A DNA stretch of 6,784 nucleotides, from positions 1-6,784 of the forward strand of contig JAISUQ010000158.1 of assembly GCA_031272005.1 (NCBI GenBank), written 5' to 3'. Below, piece by piece: positions 1-5,811 of the stretch (position 1 is its first letter; every line of letters begins with the position of its first letter). The DNA is from Coriobacteriales bacterium (GTDB lineage Bacteria; Actinomycetota; Coriobacteriia; Coriobacteriales; UBA8131). The translations under genes and the position numbers were made by a program. Under the pieces are notes generated by a model. It made no database searches and had not been told where the DNA came from. It saw only the letters and a program-made list of their open reading frames with translations.

Positions 1-1129
1 GCAGGCGAGGGTTTTCTCCGCTTAAAACAGGGTCGTTGAAGTCGCTGGTGACGTAGTGGATGGTGACCTCTGAGTTGTCCAACAGCCAGCCAATCAGCCG
101 CTCGTAGTACTTCCAGAAGCCTTTGGCCTCAGCGTAGAACACCAACTGCTTGGCGCCGGCGGCCTCAAAGCGGCGGATGTCCTCACGCTCGCGCTGGCGC
201 TGGTCGTGCTGCAGCTGGCGGGCGGCGTGGCGCTGCTCGGCCGTCAGCTTGACGCGCCGGGGCAGCAGCGAGAAGTCCACCATTTTCCAGGGATTGTAGA
301 TGAGGTTGCACAGCGCCAGCACCGCCATCGACAGCAGGTTGCCGGCAATCCAATACAGCCCCACCCCGCAGGGCAGCACCAGGGCGAAGTAGAAGGAGAA
401 GGCCACCAGAAAGATAGCCGTGCCCCACTTGCCCCAGAAGCCCTGGGCGATCTGCAGCACATTATAGCGATTCTGGAAGGCACAGAGGGCAAAGGCTGAT
501 AGTCCGGAGAGGACCGGGTAGATGATGGTCGGCGCCGTCCAGCGGGGCACCTCGGCCATGTCGATGCCCAGAAAACCCATGTCCAGGGCCTGGATGGCCG
601 GCAGCGCATCATAGACGCCGGAGTAGGAGGAGGCTGCAAAGGCCAGCGGGTCGGACTGGGCCAGCTCCACCACCGCCAGTTGCGCCCCGCTGCCCAGTTG
701 TTCGGCGCTGATGCCGGCCGCACCGGAGACCACGGCCACCAGCATGTTGATGGTGGTGGCGTCGATATGCAGCAGGTGCTGCAGCGGGTTGTAGATGACG
801 TTGATCAGCCCGAGGATAATCGGGATTTGGATCAACAGTGGCAGGACGTTCTTCAGGGTGGAGTAGTGCTCAGATTTGTAGAGTTTCTTCTGCTCCTCCA
901 GCATCACCGTGTTGTTGCCGGCATAACGAGCCTTGAGATCCTCCAGCGCCGGCTGGATGCGCACCATGACAATCGAATTCTTCTGCGCCACCAGCGACAG
1001 CGGGAAGAGGATGACCTTGGTAATCAGCGTGAACAACAGGATGGCCAGGCCATAGTTGCCCAACAGCTGATAACAGCCGTAGAGGATGTATCCCAGCGGG
1101 ATACCGAAGATGATATTGATAATCTCCAA
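1..1129 (-). CDS. yidC: YidC/Oxa1 membrane insertase fused to a CDP-glycerol glycerophosphotransferase-like domain (3' end outside window)
   Basis: The visible part is 376 codons, with no stop before the window edge. Residues 1-280 are a YidC/Oxa1 insertase domain, which places membrane proteins in the cytoplasmic membrane. They show the N-terminal helix with FGIPLGY, the segment LLFTLITKVILFPLS (31-45), the cytoplasmic QKNS...IQPALEDLKARY hairpin, NVLPLLIQIPIILGLINVIYNPL (94-116), and C-terminal helices around 200-218 and 237-278 ending YNPWK. The membrane position that carries Arg in E. coli YidC appears to be Lys38 here. A charged linker (291-322) follows, then KQLVFYAEAKGFWKYYERL and IHYVTSDFNDP (357-367). 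I recognise this block from clostridial and coriobacterial proteins as the beginning of a CDP-glycerol glycerophosphotransferase-like domain. The start is TTG at 1129: the frame has a stop at 1181-1183 and no ATG or GTG before it. The gene has its own promoter. The YidC call is strong; the fusion partner is inferred from about 50 residues. Confidence 0.9.
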   Translation of the reverse strand, partial: MEIINIIFGIPLGYILYGCYQLLGNYGLAILLFTLITKVILFPLSLVAQKNSIVMVRIQPALEDLKARYAGNNTVMLEEQKKLYKSEHYSTLKNVLPLLIQIPIILGLINVIYNPLQHLLHIDATTINMLVAVVSGAAGISAEQLGSGAQLAVVELAQSDPLAFAASSYSGVYDALPAIQALDMGFLGIDMAEVPRWTAPTIIYPVLSGLSAFALCAFQNRYNVLQIAQGFWGKWGTAIFLVAFSFYFALVLPCGVGLYWIAGNLLSMAVLALCNLIYNPWKMVDFSLLPRRVKLTAEQRHAARQLQHDQRQREREDIRRFEAAGAKQLVFYAEAKGFWKYYERLIGWLLDNSEVTIHYVTSDFNDPVLSGENPRL

Positions 1130-1144
1130 GGAGAGCGAACTCCC
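1130..1144 (-). promoter_or_regulatory. Ribosome binding site of yidC inside a small hairpin
   Basis: On the minus strand GGGAG (1140-1144) is followed by TTCG and then CTCTC. In RNA this forms a 5-bp stem with one G-U pair and a UUCG loop, one base before the TTG start. The spacing of GGGAG to TTG is 10 nt, longer than for the other genes here. The hairpin would hide the Shine-Dalgarno sequence, which together with a TTG start predicts low or controlled translation. The pairing is seen in the sequence; the effect is inferred. Confidence 0.4.
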
Positions 1145-1174
1145 AACTTTGTGTTCGACAGGCGCAACCTTAGA

Positions 1175-1183
1175 ATTATATCA
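1175..1183 (-). promoter_or_regulatory. Extended -10 promoter for yidC
   Basis: The minus strand reads TGATATAAT, a perfect TATAAT hexamer (1175-1180) with the TG of an extended -10 element at 1182-1183. At 17 nt upstream the -35 position is TCCTGG, a poor match, as is usual for extended -10 promoters. The expected transcription start is near 1168, giving a leader of about 40 nt before the TTG start at 1129. An inverted repeat, CCGCAT/ATGCGG (1192-1197 and 1214-1219), covers the -35 area and may be a binding site. Confidence 0.6.
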
Positions 1184-1270
1184 GTGTATCGCCGCATCCA
1201 GGAGCCTGAGGCAATGCGGGAGTCAGCGCGAGGGGTCATAGCCAGAGGGGCGACAATCCACTATCCCTGA

Positions 1271-1376
1271 GGAAACGCTGAGCAAGTCCCAGCAACGGTA
1301 GCTTCGTAGGGATTCGCAGTCCAGTGGACTGTGAGTCCTACGACCAACAGAGGCTTGGGACTTGCTCAGCGCTTCC
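1271..1376. repeat. Composite palindromic element between the lipid kinase gene and yidC
   Basis: Outer arms at 1271-1291 and 1356-1376 pair at 20 of 21 positions (core CGCTGAGCAAGTCCC). An inner hairpin at 1304-1323 and 1325-1343 pairs almost fully, with one bulge at 1311 and two G-U pairs in the plus-strand RNA. Between the two stems are equal 12-nt segments (1292-1303 and 1344-1355) that resemble each other in direct rather than inverted orientation (CAAC...GCT). A T5 run at 1381-1385 follows on the plus strand only, so it would terminate plus-strand RNA, although no plus-strand gene ends here. In the minus-strand RNA it is a stable structure downstream of the kinase gene without a U tract. 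A non-autonomous, REP-like or MITE-like repeat is the best guess. Confidence 0.7.
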
Positions 1377-1394
1377 CTTATTTTTCGCTACTAA

Positions 1395-1414
1395 AATAGC
1401 TGAACTCAACTATT
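1395..1414. other. Weak AT-rich hairpin downstream of the lipid kinase gene
   Basis: AATAGCTGA and TCAACTATT are 9-nt arms with one mismatch, separated by 2 nt. On the minus strand the mismatch becomes a G-U pair and the right arm runs into CTATTTTAG. It could act as a weak terminator about 90 nt past the kinase stop, but the stem is AT-rich and the T run is short. Apart from this hairpin, the composite palindrome, the yidC promoter and a 12-nt sequence shared with the PHP gene (1436-1447), I see nothing in the gene-free stretch 1130-1502. Confidence 0.3.
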
Positions 1415-1502
1415 GTGCTCCAATCCCGATTACACCCCCACTTTGGGCCGTGGTGGTCGGGCGGGCGTGCAATCGGCGGCAGCCGGCGTAGGTGGTCTTT
1501 TG

Positions 1503-2588
1503 TCAGGGAACCAGGGCTTCCAGGGCCTGGGGGAGCATCTCTACCTCAAAGTGGCTGGCGCTGAGCGGCTCGCCGTCGCATTGGGCGGGCACTTCGTGCT
1601 TGAAGTCCAGTGTGATATTTGCGGCCGTAGCAGTGCGAACGATGTCGAGATTCTCATGGGTGCCCCGGGCGATGCGGGTCAGGGCGTAGAGCGCCTTGGG
1701 TATGCTGGCATCCAGAGCGTAGCAGACATCGAAACGGCCATCGCTGATGTCGGCCTGCGGCGCGATGCGGAAGCCGCCGCCGTAGGTGGGGCCATTCTGC
1801 ACGGCGCAGATCAGCACATCCTCCTCACGCACCTGACCGTCCAGTTCCAGGCGCAGATGATGGGTGTGTAACTCACGCATGATGGAGATAATCGCCGCAT
1901 GAGCATAGAGATAAAAGCCGCTGGAACCGGTGGATTTCCGCAGTTCATGGGTTTTCGCAGCAATGGCCGCATCGATGCCAAAGCTTAAGGTATTGAGAAA
2001 GAAGTTGCTGTTGCAACGCCCGGCATCCACGGTACGCAGATGGCCCTGCCCCAGCACAGTGATAGCGTGGTAAGGATCCTGGGGAATGCCCAGCGCCTTG
2101 GCATAGTCGTTGCCGGAACCCACGGGGATGACGGTCAGTGCGGGTCGCTCGGCGCGCGGGCGCGCCAACACGCCCTGAGCGATGTCATGCACCGCCCCAT
2201 CGCCACTGACTGAGATTATCAGGCCGCAGTCCAGCGTAGCCCCTAGCTCAATAGCATGTTGTCGCGATTGCGTTTCAATGACGTTTATTCGCGGAGCAGC
2301 TGCAGCAGATACGTTGCCTGTGAAGGGCATGGTGGTAGCGGGCGGGCCGCCCTGCGCTTCCGGCGCCGCTCCTTCTCCATCCCCTGCGCTGGAGCGACCT
2401 GAAGTATCAATGAGCACACCACCATGTCCACCCTGCGCCTCCGATGCCGCTCCTTCTCCCGTTATCGCTCCAAAGCACTCTTCGAAGTGAGCGCGCAAAT
2501 GGCCCCAGGATTTGTGGGCTTTGCCGTTGCCGGCGGCGGGGTTTATCAGCACAACTATTGAATTGACGCCCTCGATGTCGATGCTCAT
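1503..2588 (-). CDS. Diacylglycerol kinase catalytic domain (DagK/YegS-like lipid kinase) with an internal insertion
   Basis: The product is 361 residues. The family uses ATP to phosphorylate diacylglycerol or a related lipid at the membrane; the substrate here is not known. Motifs in order: INPAAGNGK (15-23), the nucleotide loop SGDGAVHD (128-135, the GGDGT motif in the SGDG form also known from sphingosine kinases), VIPVGSGNDYAK (153-164), NTLSFGIDA (199-207), NGPTYGGGFRIAP (265-277) and the C-terminal CDGEPL (337-342). Family members are usually near 300 residues. The excess is a Gly/Ala/Glu-rich stretch at about 42-98, between the first motif and the next strand, holding a duplicated GEGAA.EAQGG. 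I chose ATG 2588 over ATG 2594 because it forms an ATGA overlap with the PHP stop and lies 8 nt from GGGAG (2597-2601); the upstream ATG is only 2 nt from it. The kinase motifs look intact, so the enzyme is probably active if the insert is tolerated as a loop. Confidence 0.9.
   Translation of the reverse strand: MSIDIEGVNSIVVLINPAAGNGKAHKSWGHLRAHFEECFGAITGEGAASEAQGGHGGVLIDTSGRSSAGDGEGAAPEAQGGPPATTMPFTGNVSAAAAPRINVIETQSRQHAIELGATLDCGLIISVSGDGAVHDIAQGVLARPRAERPALTVIPVGSGNDYAKALGIPQDPYHAITVLGQGHLRTVDAGRCNSNFFLNTLSFGIDAAIAAKTHELRKSTGSSGFYLYAHAAIISIMRELHTHHLRLELDGQVREEDVLICAVQNGPTYGGGFRIAPQADISDGRFDVCYALDASIPKALYALTRIARGTHENLDIVRTATAANITLDFKHEVPAQCDGEPLSASHFEVEMLPQALEALVP
2350..2459. repeat. Duplicated 29-nt unit inside the lipid kinase gene
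   Basis: The stretches 2350-2378 and 2431-2459 match at 26 of 29 positions (plus strand CCCTGCGCYTCCGRYGCC then GCTCCTTCTCC). Their starts are 81 nt apart, so both are read in the same frame as GEGAAPEAQGG and GEGAASEAQGG. The first copy also forms an inverted repeat with following sequence (CGCTCC/GGAGCG). The segment falls exactly where the kinase is longer than its family, so it looks like an in-frame repeat insertion followed by duplication. Confidence 0.65.
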
Positions 2589-3400
2589 AGGCATATCTCC
2601 CGGCGCCCGCCACCCAAAGTGGGGACGGTGGCTACGCGATAGCCGGCGGCGCGCAAGGCGGCATAAGCCTTATCGATGTCCCGGCCGACATCAGCTGGGG
2701 TATGGGCGTCGGAGGAGACCGTGGCCGGCACTCCCGCGCGGCAGAAAGCCCGAAGCAGCGCTGGCCCGGGGTAGACTTCGCGAGCCGGCTTGCGCAAACC
2801 CGAGGTGTTGACCTCAATCAGCACGCCGGCCGCCGCCGCCGCCTCGGCCATTTGAACCCATAGTTCACTGGCATCGAATGTCGGGAAGAAGCCCAGCTTC
2901 TTGGGCAGGTCGGGATGGGTCATCACCGTGAAGGGGACCTTGCTGGATACCATCTCGCACCACAGCTGCACATACTCCCGCCAGACCTGCTCGGGGCTGC
3001 GCTCCTGCCAACCGCCAATCGAGGGCTCGTAGTCGAACTCCCACTTGCTGTTATCCGGATAGACGAACATATGCACCGAGCCGAGCACGATGTCGAAAGG
3101 CTCAATGCGCTGGAGGATATAATCGGCTGCCCCCGGGCGCCAGTCGCATTCGATGCCCAACAGCACCTCCAGCTCGGGATGCGCGGCGCGCTCGGCGCGC
3201 ACATCGGCCAGGTAGCTGTCGAACAGCTCCGGACGCATGGCAAACTCGCGGGTCGGGTCGAGTTCCTCAGGCATCGGCAGGTGCTCGGTCAGGGCCAGCG
3301 TGGTCAGGCCTTTGTCCACCGCTGAGCGCACCACCTCCGCCACGCTGCCTGAGCCGTGCCCGGAGTAAAAGGTGTGGGTATGGGTGTCTACCAGCTCCAT
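2585..3400 (-). CDS. PHP-family phosphoesterase, histidinol-phosphatase (HisJ/HisK type)
   Basis: The product is 271 residues, a usual length for the family. The PHP fold is a metal-dependent phosphoesterase; members of this subfamily hydrolyse L-histidinol phosphate in histidine synthesis. Metal-binding positions are visible in order: DTHTHT (Asp5, His7, His9), TEH (His40), GIECDW (Glu84), LGSVHMF (His110), MTHPDL (His162), EVNTSG (196-201) and SSDAH (Asp231, His233). No signal peptide is seen, so it should be cytosolic. The start is ATG 3400: GAGGTGG (3406-3412) lies 5 nt upstream, whereas the in-frame GTG at 3409 would overlap that site. It sits 10 nt after the zinc-ribbon gene and overlaps the kinase gene by 4 nt (ATGA), so translation of the two is probably coupled. 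No other his gene is in the window, so the true substrate could be another phosphate ester. The last residues, VPTLGGGRREICL, are encoded by a sequence that recurs after the kinase gene. Confidence 0.88.
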   Translation of the reverse strand: MELVDTHTHTFYSGHGSGSVAEVVRSAVDKGLTTLALTEHLPMPEELDPTREFAMRPELFDSYLADVRAERAAHPELEVLLGIECDWRPGAADYILQRIEPFDIVLGSVHMFVYPDNSKWEFDYEPSIGGWQERSPEQVWREYVQLWCEMVSSKVPFTVMTHPDLPKKLGFFPTFDASELWVQMAEAAAAAGVLIEVNTSGLRKPAREVYPGPALLRAFCRAGVPATVSSDAHTPADVGRDIDKAYAALRAAGYRVATVPTLGGGRREICL

Positions 3401-3410
3401 TATTGCCACC

Positions 3411-4370
3411 TCAGACCCGCCGCGAGGCCTGCATCAAGGCGATGCCTCTGAGTGCCAGAGCAGTGACCATCAGCAGGCTCAGGAGAGTTGATATCAGAAT
3501 TATTATCACTTTGAATATATCGTAGTCGTAATCAAAGAACGACAGGATGAATGTATAGATGCGAGAAATCACAAAGAACCCCAGCAGCCTGTAGAATATG
3601 AATATTGCGCCGGCAATCAACAAGGCAACGATAGTCTTGCCGCTCTTGCCGGACATCGCCGACGAGACAATCCACATTACTGCGGCAACCAGTGACAACA
3701 GTAGCAACAGGAGGCTGAAGACCTGGTATAGCGCACTGCCGGCATAGTCAAGGCGAATATAAACAACCTGAGCGGAGATAAAGCCAAGTATCATGGATAG
3801 CGCCAACAGGATGTCGCCGATGCCGCCGATGATTGCCCAGGTTCCCGCTATCCGCTGCCGGCTCAGCTTGCCGGCGGCACGAAACCCCACAATCCCCGCT
3901 GCAACCAGCACGCCGGCCAACGGCAATCCCAGAATCACGACCGCCAGCAGATAGAGTACTGAACTATAGCCGATATAGCTGCCTAAGACGTTGGACAGCA
4001 GATTGAGCAACAGGTTGAGAACGGCAGTAACGATGATCAGGATGCCGATGATACGCATCGCTGAATCGCCTTGGCCCTGCGGCCTGCTGTATTGCGGTTG
4101 GCCGGAAGGCGCAGGCTCGTATGCAGGCGGCTGCTCATAGGACAACGGCTGTCCGAAGGATTGCTGTTGGCCAGAGGCCGGCTGCCCGGGCAGTGGCGGC
4201 TGGACGTATGTTGGCGGTTGCTCGTACGTCGGCGGTTGGACGTGGGCTGGTTGCTGGTTGCAGGCAGGCTGCGCGTCAGCCGGCGGCAGCATCTCTCCCA
4301 CAGTTGCGCCGCATTGCGGGCAGACCGTCGCGCCGTCCGGGTAAGGCGTCCCACATTCTCCACAAAACAT
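3411..4370 (-). CDS. Zinc-ribbon, Pro/Gln-rich membrane protein of unknown function
   Basis: The product is 319 residues. Residues 3-20 form a small zinc ribbon: CGEC (Cys3, Cys6), then 10 residues, then CPQC (Cys17, Cys20). Residues 29-103 are a flexible Pro/Gln/Tyr-rich linker with short repeats such as QPPTYEQPPTYVQPP (45-59). The rest is hydrophobic, with about six membrane helices at roughly 106-128, 138-163, 177-200, 213-236, 246-268 and 285-308, ending in a basic tail. The layout implies a cytosolic ribbon tethered to the membrane. Such proteins are common in Gram-positive anaerobes, but I do not recognise a specific function. ATG 4370 is preferred: GGAGG (4376-4380) is 5 nt upstream, whereas the in-frame TTG at 4382 would place the start at that site. 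The membrane part is visibly richer in A+T than its neighbours, partly from its Ile/Phe/Tyr content. It starts 13 nt after the desulfurase stop. Confidence 0.8.
   Translation of the reverse strand: MFCGECGTPYPDGATVCPQCGATVGEMLPPADAQPACNQQPAHVQPPTYEQPPTYVQPPLPGQPASGQQQSFGQPLSYEQPPAYEPAPSGQPQYSRPQGQGDSAMRIIGILIIVTAVLNLLLNLLSNVLGSYIGYSSVLYLLAVVILGLPLAGVLVAAGIVGFRAAGKLSRQRIAGTWAIIGGIGDILLALSMILGFISAQVVYIRLDYAGSALYQVFSLLLLLLSLVAAVMWIVSSAMSGKSGKTIVALLIAGAIFIFYRLLGFFVISRIYTFILSFFDYDYDIFKVIIILISTLLSLLMVTALALRGIALMQASRRV
4194..4238. repeat. Short repeat coding for QPPTY units
   Basis: The stretch encodes QPPTYEQPPTYVQPP, with an approximately 21-nt period in the DNA (plus strand GGCGGTTG with CGTA between copies). 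It lies within the longer Pro/Gln-rich linker (4062-4286) of the zinc-ribbon membrane protein. Copy number is likely to vary between strains. Confidence 0.5.
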
Positions 4371-4383
4371 AGCATCCTCCAAA

Positions 4384-5811
4384 TCACTTGCTTAGCGTTG
4401 CATCCTGGTTTGGATAATCCCGTTGGCGTATCCCCTGCTCCACTGGGGCCGGCTTCAGAATCCGCCCCATCGCAGCGATGAAGGCGTCGGCCTGCTGCTC
4501 GGTGTTCTCCGGGCCCATGGAGATGCGCAGTGCCGTGTAGGCGTCGTCCTTGCTCAGGCCCAGGGCCAGCAGCACGTGGCTGGGCTCGAGGGAGCCGGTG
4601 GTGCAGGCCGAGCCACCGGAGACGGCAAAGCCGGCATTATCCAACTTGAGAATCATCGTCTCGCTCTCCAACCCCTGGACCAGCAACGGGATGAACCCGG
4701 GCAGCAGCGCGTCGGACTCCAGGTCGCGGACGTCGATGGGCACGGTCAGGCGGATGCGGCCCGAGAGCTCCGTGAGCCCGCAAATCAGGTGGTTGCGCAG
4801 GCGAATCAAGCGCGCGAAGTTGTCTTTGCGCTCGGCGTCGGCCAGCTCCAGCGCCCGGGCCAGACCCACCGCCCCGGCCACGTCCTGGGTGCCACTGCGC
4901 CGGCCGCCCTCCTGTCCCCCGCCCAACAGCGAGGCGGCAAATGGCGTGCGTCGCCTGAGGTAGAAGGCGCCCACGCCTTTGGGTCCGCCGATCTTGTGGG
5001 CGGAGAAACTGGCGGCGTCGATACCCAGTTGGTTGACTCGGAAGGGTATCTTGCCCAGGGCCTGCACGGCATCGGTGTGGAAAAGCACATCGTGCTGACG
5101 GCAGAGCCGGGCCAACTCCTCGACAGGTTGGATGGTTCCGACTTCGTTGTTGGCAGTCATCACCGAAGCCAGCGCGGTTTCCGGGCGCAGAGCGTTGACG
5201 AAGTCATCGGGGTGGATAAAGCCGTCGCGGCGCGGCTTGAGCAGGCTGATTTGGTAGCCCTGGCGCTTCAGGCGGCGCACCGGTTCCAACACGGCATGGT
5301 GCTCGAAGGCGCTGGCCAGCACATGGGTGTCGTCACGGGACTTGCCGCGGCTGTCGCGCAGGCCGCGCAACAGGCCGTTGATCAGGGTGTTGTTGGACTC
5401 CGTGCCGCCGGAGGTGAAGACCACTTCGGAGGGTACGGCGCCAATCAGGTTGGCTATCGTCTCGCGGGCCTGTTCCAACGCCTGACGAGCCTCCTTGCCT
5501 TCACGGTGCAGGGAGTTGGCGTTGCCGAAGTGCCCGAGCAGGAAGGGCTGCATGGCCTCCAGGACCTCCGGGCGCAACGGCGTGGTGGCGGCGTGGTCGA
5601 AGTAGGCGCGCTGTGGGGAGTTGCCTGGGGCGGGTGCGGTGTTGGAGGCGGGTGCGGTGTTGGAGGCGGGTGCGCTGCCGGTTGCGACCTCGTTGCTGGG
5701 GGCTGCTGCGCTGGCGGAGGCGGTATCAGCCAGGGCGGCCGGTGTATCCACTGCGGCGGCGACCGGACGGGCGTCAATCAAACTGACGTCGTTGTCAGCG
5801 GGCGTGCTCAT
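4384..5811 (-). CDS. Cysteine desulfurase (NifS/IscS family, PLP-dependent) with a long N-terminal extension
   Basis: The product is 475 residues. The enzyme takes sulfur from L-cysteine as an enzyme persulfide for Fe-S clusters, thiolated tRNA or cofactors. The catalytic body starts at YFDHAATTPL (70-79). Further motifs are FTSGGTESNN (132-141), the PLP-stacking His in FEHHAVLEP (His171), NNEVGTIQP (221-229), HTDAVQALG (Asp246, Gln250), the PLP-binding lysine in SAHKIGGPKG (Lys273), GGGQEGGRRSGTQD (297-310) and the persulfide cysteine in GGSACTTGSLEPSHVL (Cys403). All key residues are present. Family members normally begin near the FDHAATTP motif, so the first 68 residues, rich in Ala, Ser, Pro and Thr, are extra. 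ATG 5811 forms an ATGA overlap with the rpe stop; upstream AGG is a weak binding site, so coupling to rpe translation is likely. No scaffold protein (IscU/SufU) or tRNA thiolase gene is in the window, so IscS, NifS and SufS roles cannot be separated. Confidence 0.95.
   Translation of the reverse strand: MSTPADNDVSLIDARPVAAAVDTPAALADTASASAAAPSNEVATGSAPASNTAPASNTAPAPGNSPQRAYFDHAATTPLRPEVLEAMQPFLLGHFGNANSLHREGKEARQALEQARETIANLIGAVPSEVVFTSGGTESNNTLINGLLRGLRDSRGKSRDDTHVLASAFEHHAVLEPVRRLKRQGYQISLLKPRRDGFIHPDDFVNALRPETALASVMTANNEVGTIQPVEELARLCRQHDVLFHTDAVQALGKIPFRVNQLGIDAASFSAHKIGGPKGVGAFYLRRRTPFAASLLGGGQEGGRRSGTQDVAGAVGLARALELADAERKDNFARLIRLRNHLICGLTELSGRIRLTVPIDVRDLESDALLPGFIPLLVQGLESETMILKLDNAGFAVSGGSACTTGSLEPSHVLLALGLSKDDAYTALRISMGPENTEQQADAFIAAMGRILKPAPVEQGIRQRDYPNQDATLSK
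5608..5811 (-). other. Low-complexity N-terminal extension of the cysteine desulfurase
   Basis: Codons 1-68 encode an Ala/Pro/Ser/Thr-rich segment without a hydrophobic stretch long enough for a signal peptide or membrane helix. It contains APASNT twice followed by APAPGN. No convincing internal start with a binding site is evident just before the catalytic domain, and the ATGA overlap with rpe supports the upstream start, so the extension is probably translated. A role as a flexible tether is only a guess. Confidence 0.6.
5641..5676. repeat. 18-nt tandem repeat in the desulfurase 5' region
   Basis: Two copies, at 5641-5658 and 5659-5676, differ only at the next-to-last base (plus strand GTTGGAGGCGGGTGCG then GT or CT). 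A degenerate 21-nt copy precedes them at 5620-5640. Each full copy encodes six residues (APASNT), so gain or loss of copies keeps the frame. Confidence 0.8.

Noticed and set aside
680..1270. 196-codon plus-strand reading frame opposite yidC
   Set aside because: It is antisense to the well-supported YidC domain, has a Gln/Asp/Val-rich composition typical of a shadow frame, and runs through the yidC promoter.
1271..1376. CRISPR repeat or insertion sequence remnant with transposase
   Set aside because: There is no regularly spaced repeat-spacer series and no transposase-like reading frame nearby.
1356..1385. Rho-independent terminator for plus-strand transcription
   Set aside because: The stem plus T5 would fit, but no plus-strand gene precedes it. 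The arms belong to a larger two-stem palindrome better explained as a repeat element.
1413..1871. Plus-strand reading frame starting in the intergenic region
   Set aside because: Most of it is antisense to the lipid kinase, there is no good ribosome binding site, and no recognisable domain. Its intergenic part is covered by the shared repeat motif.
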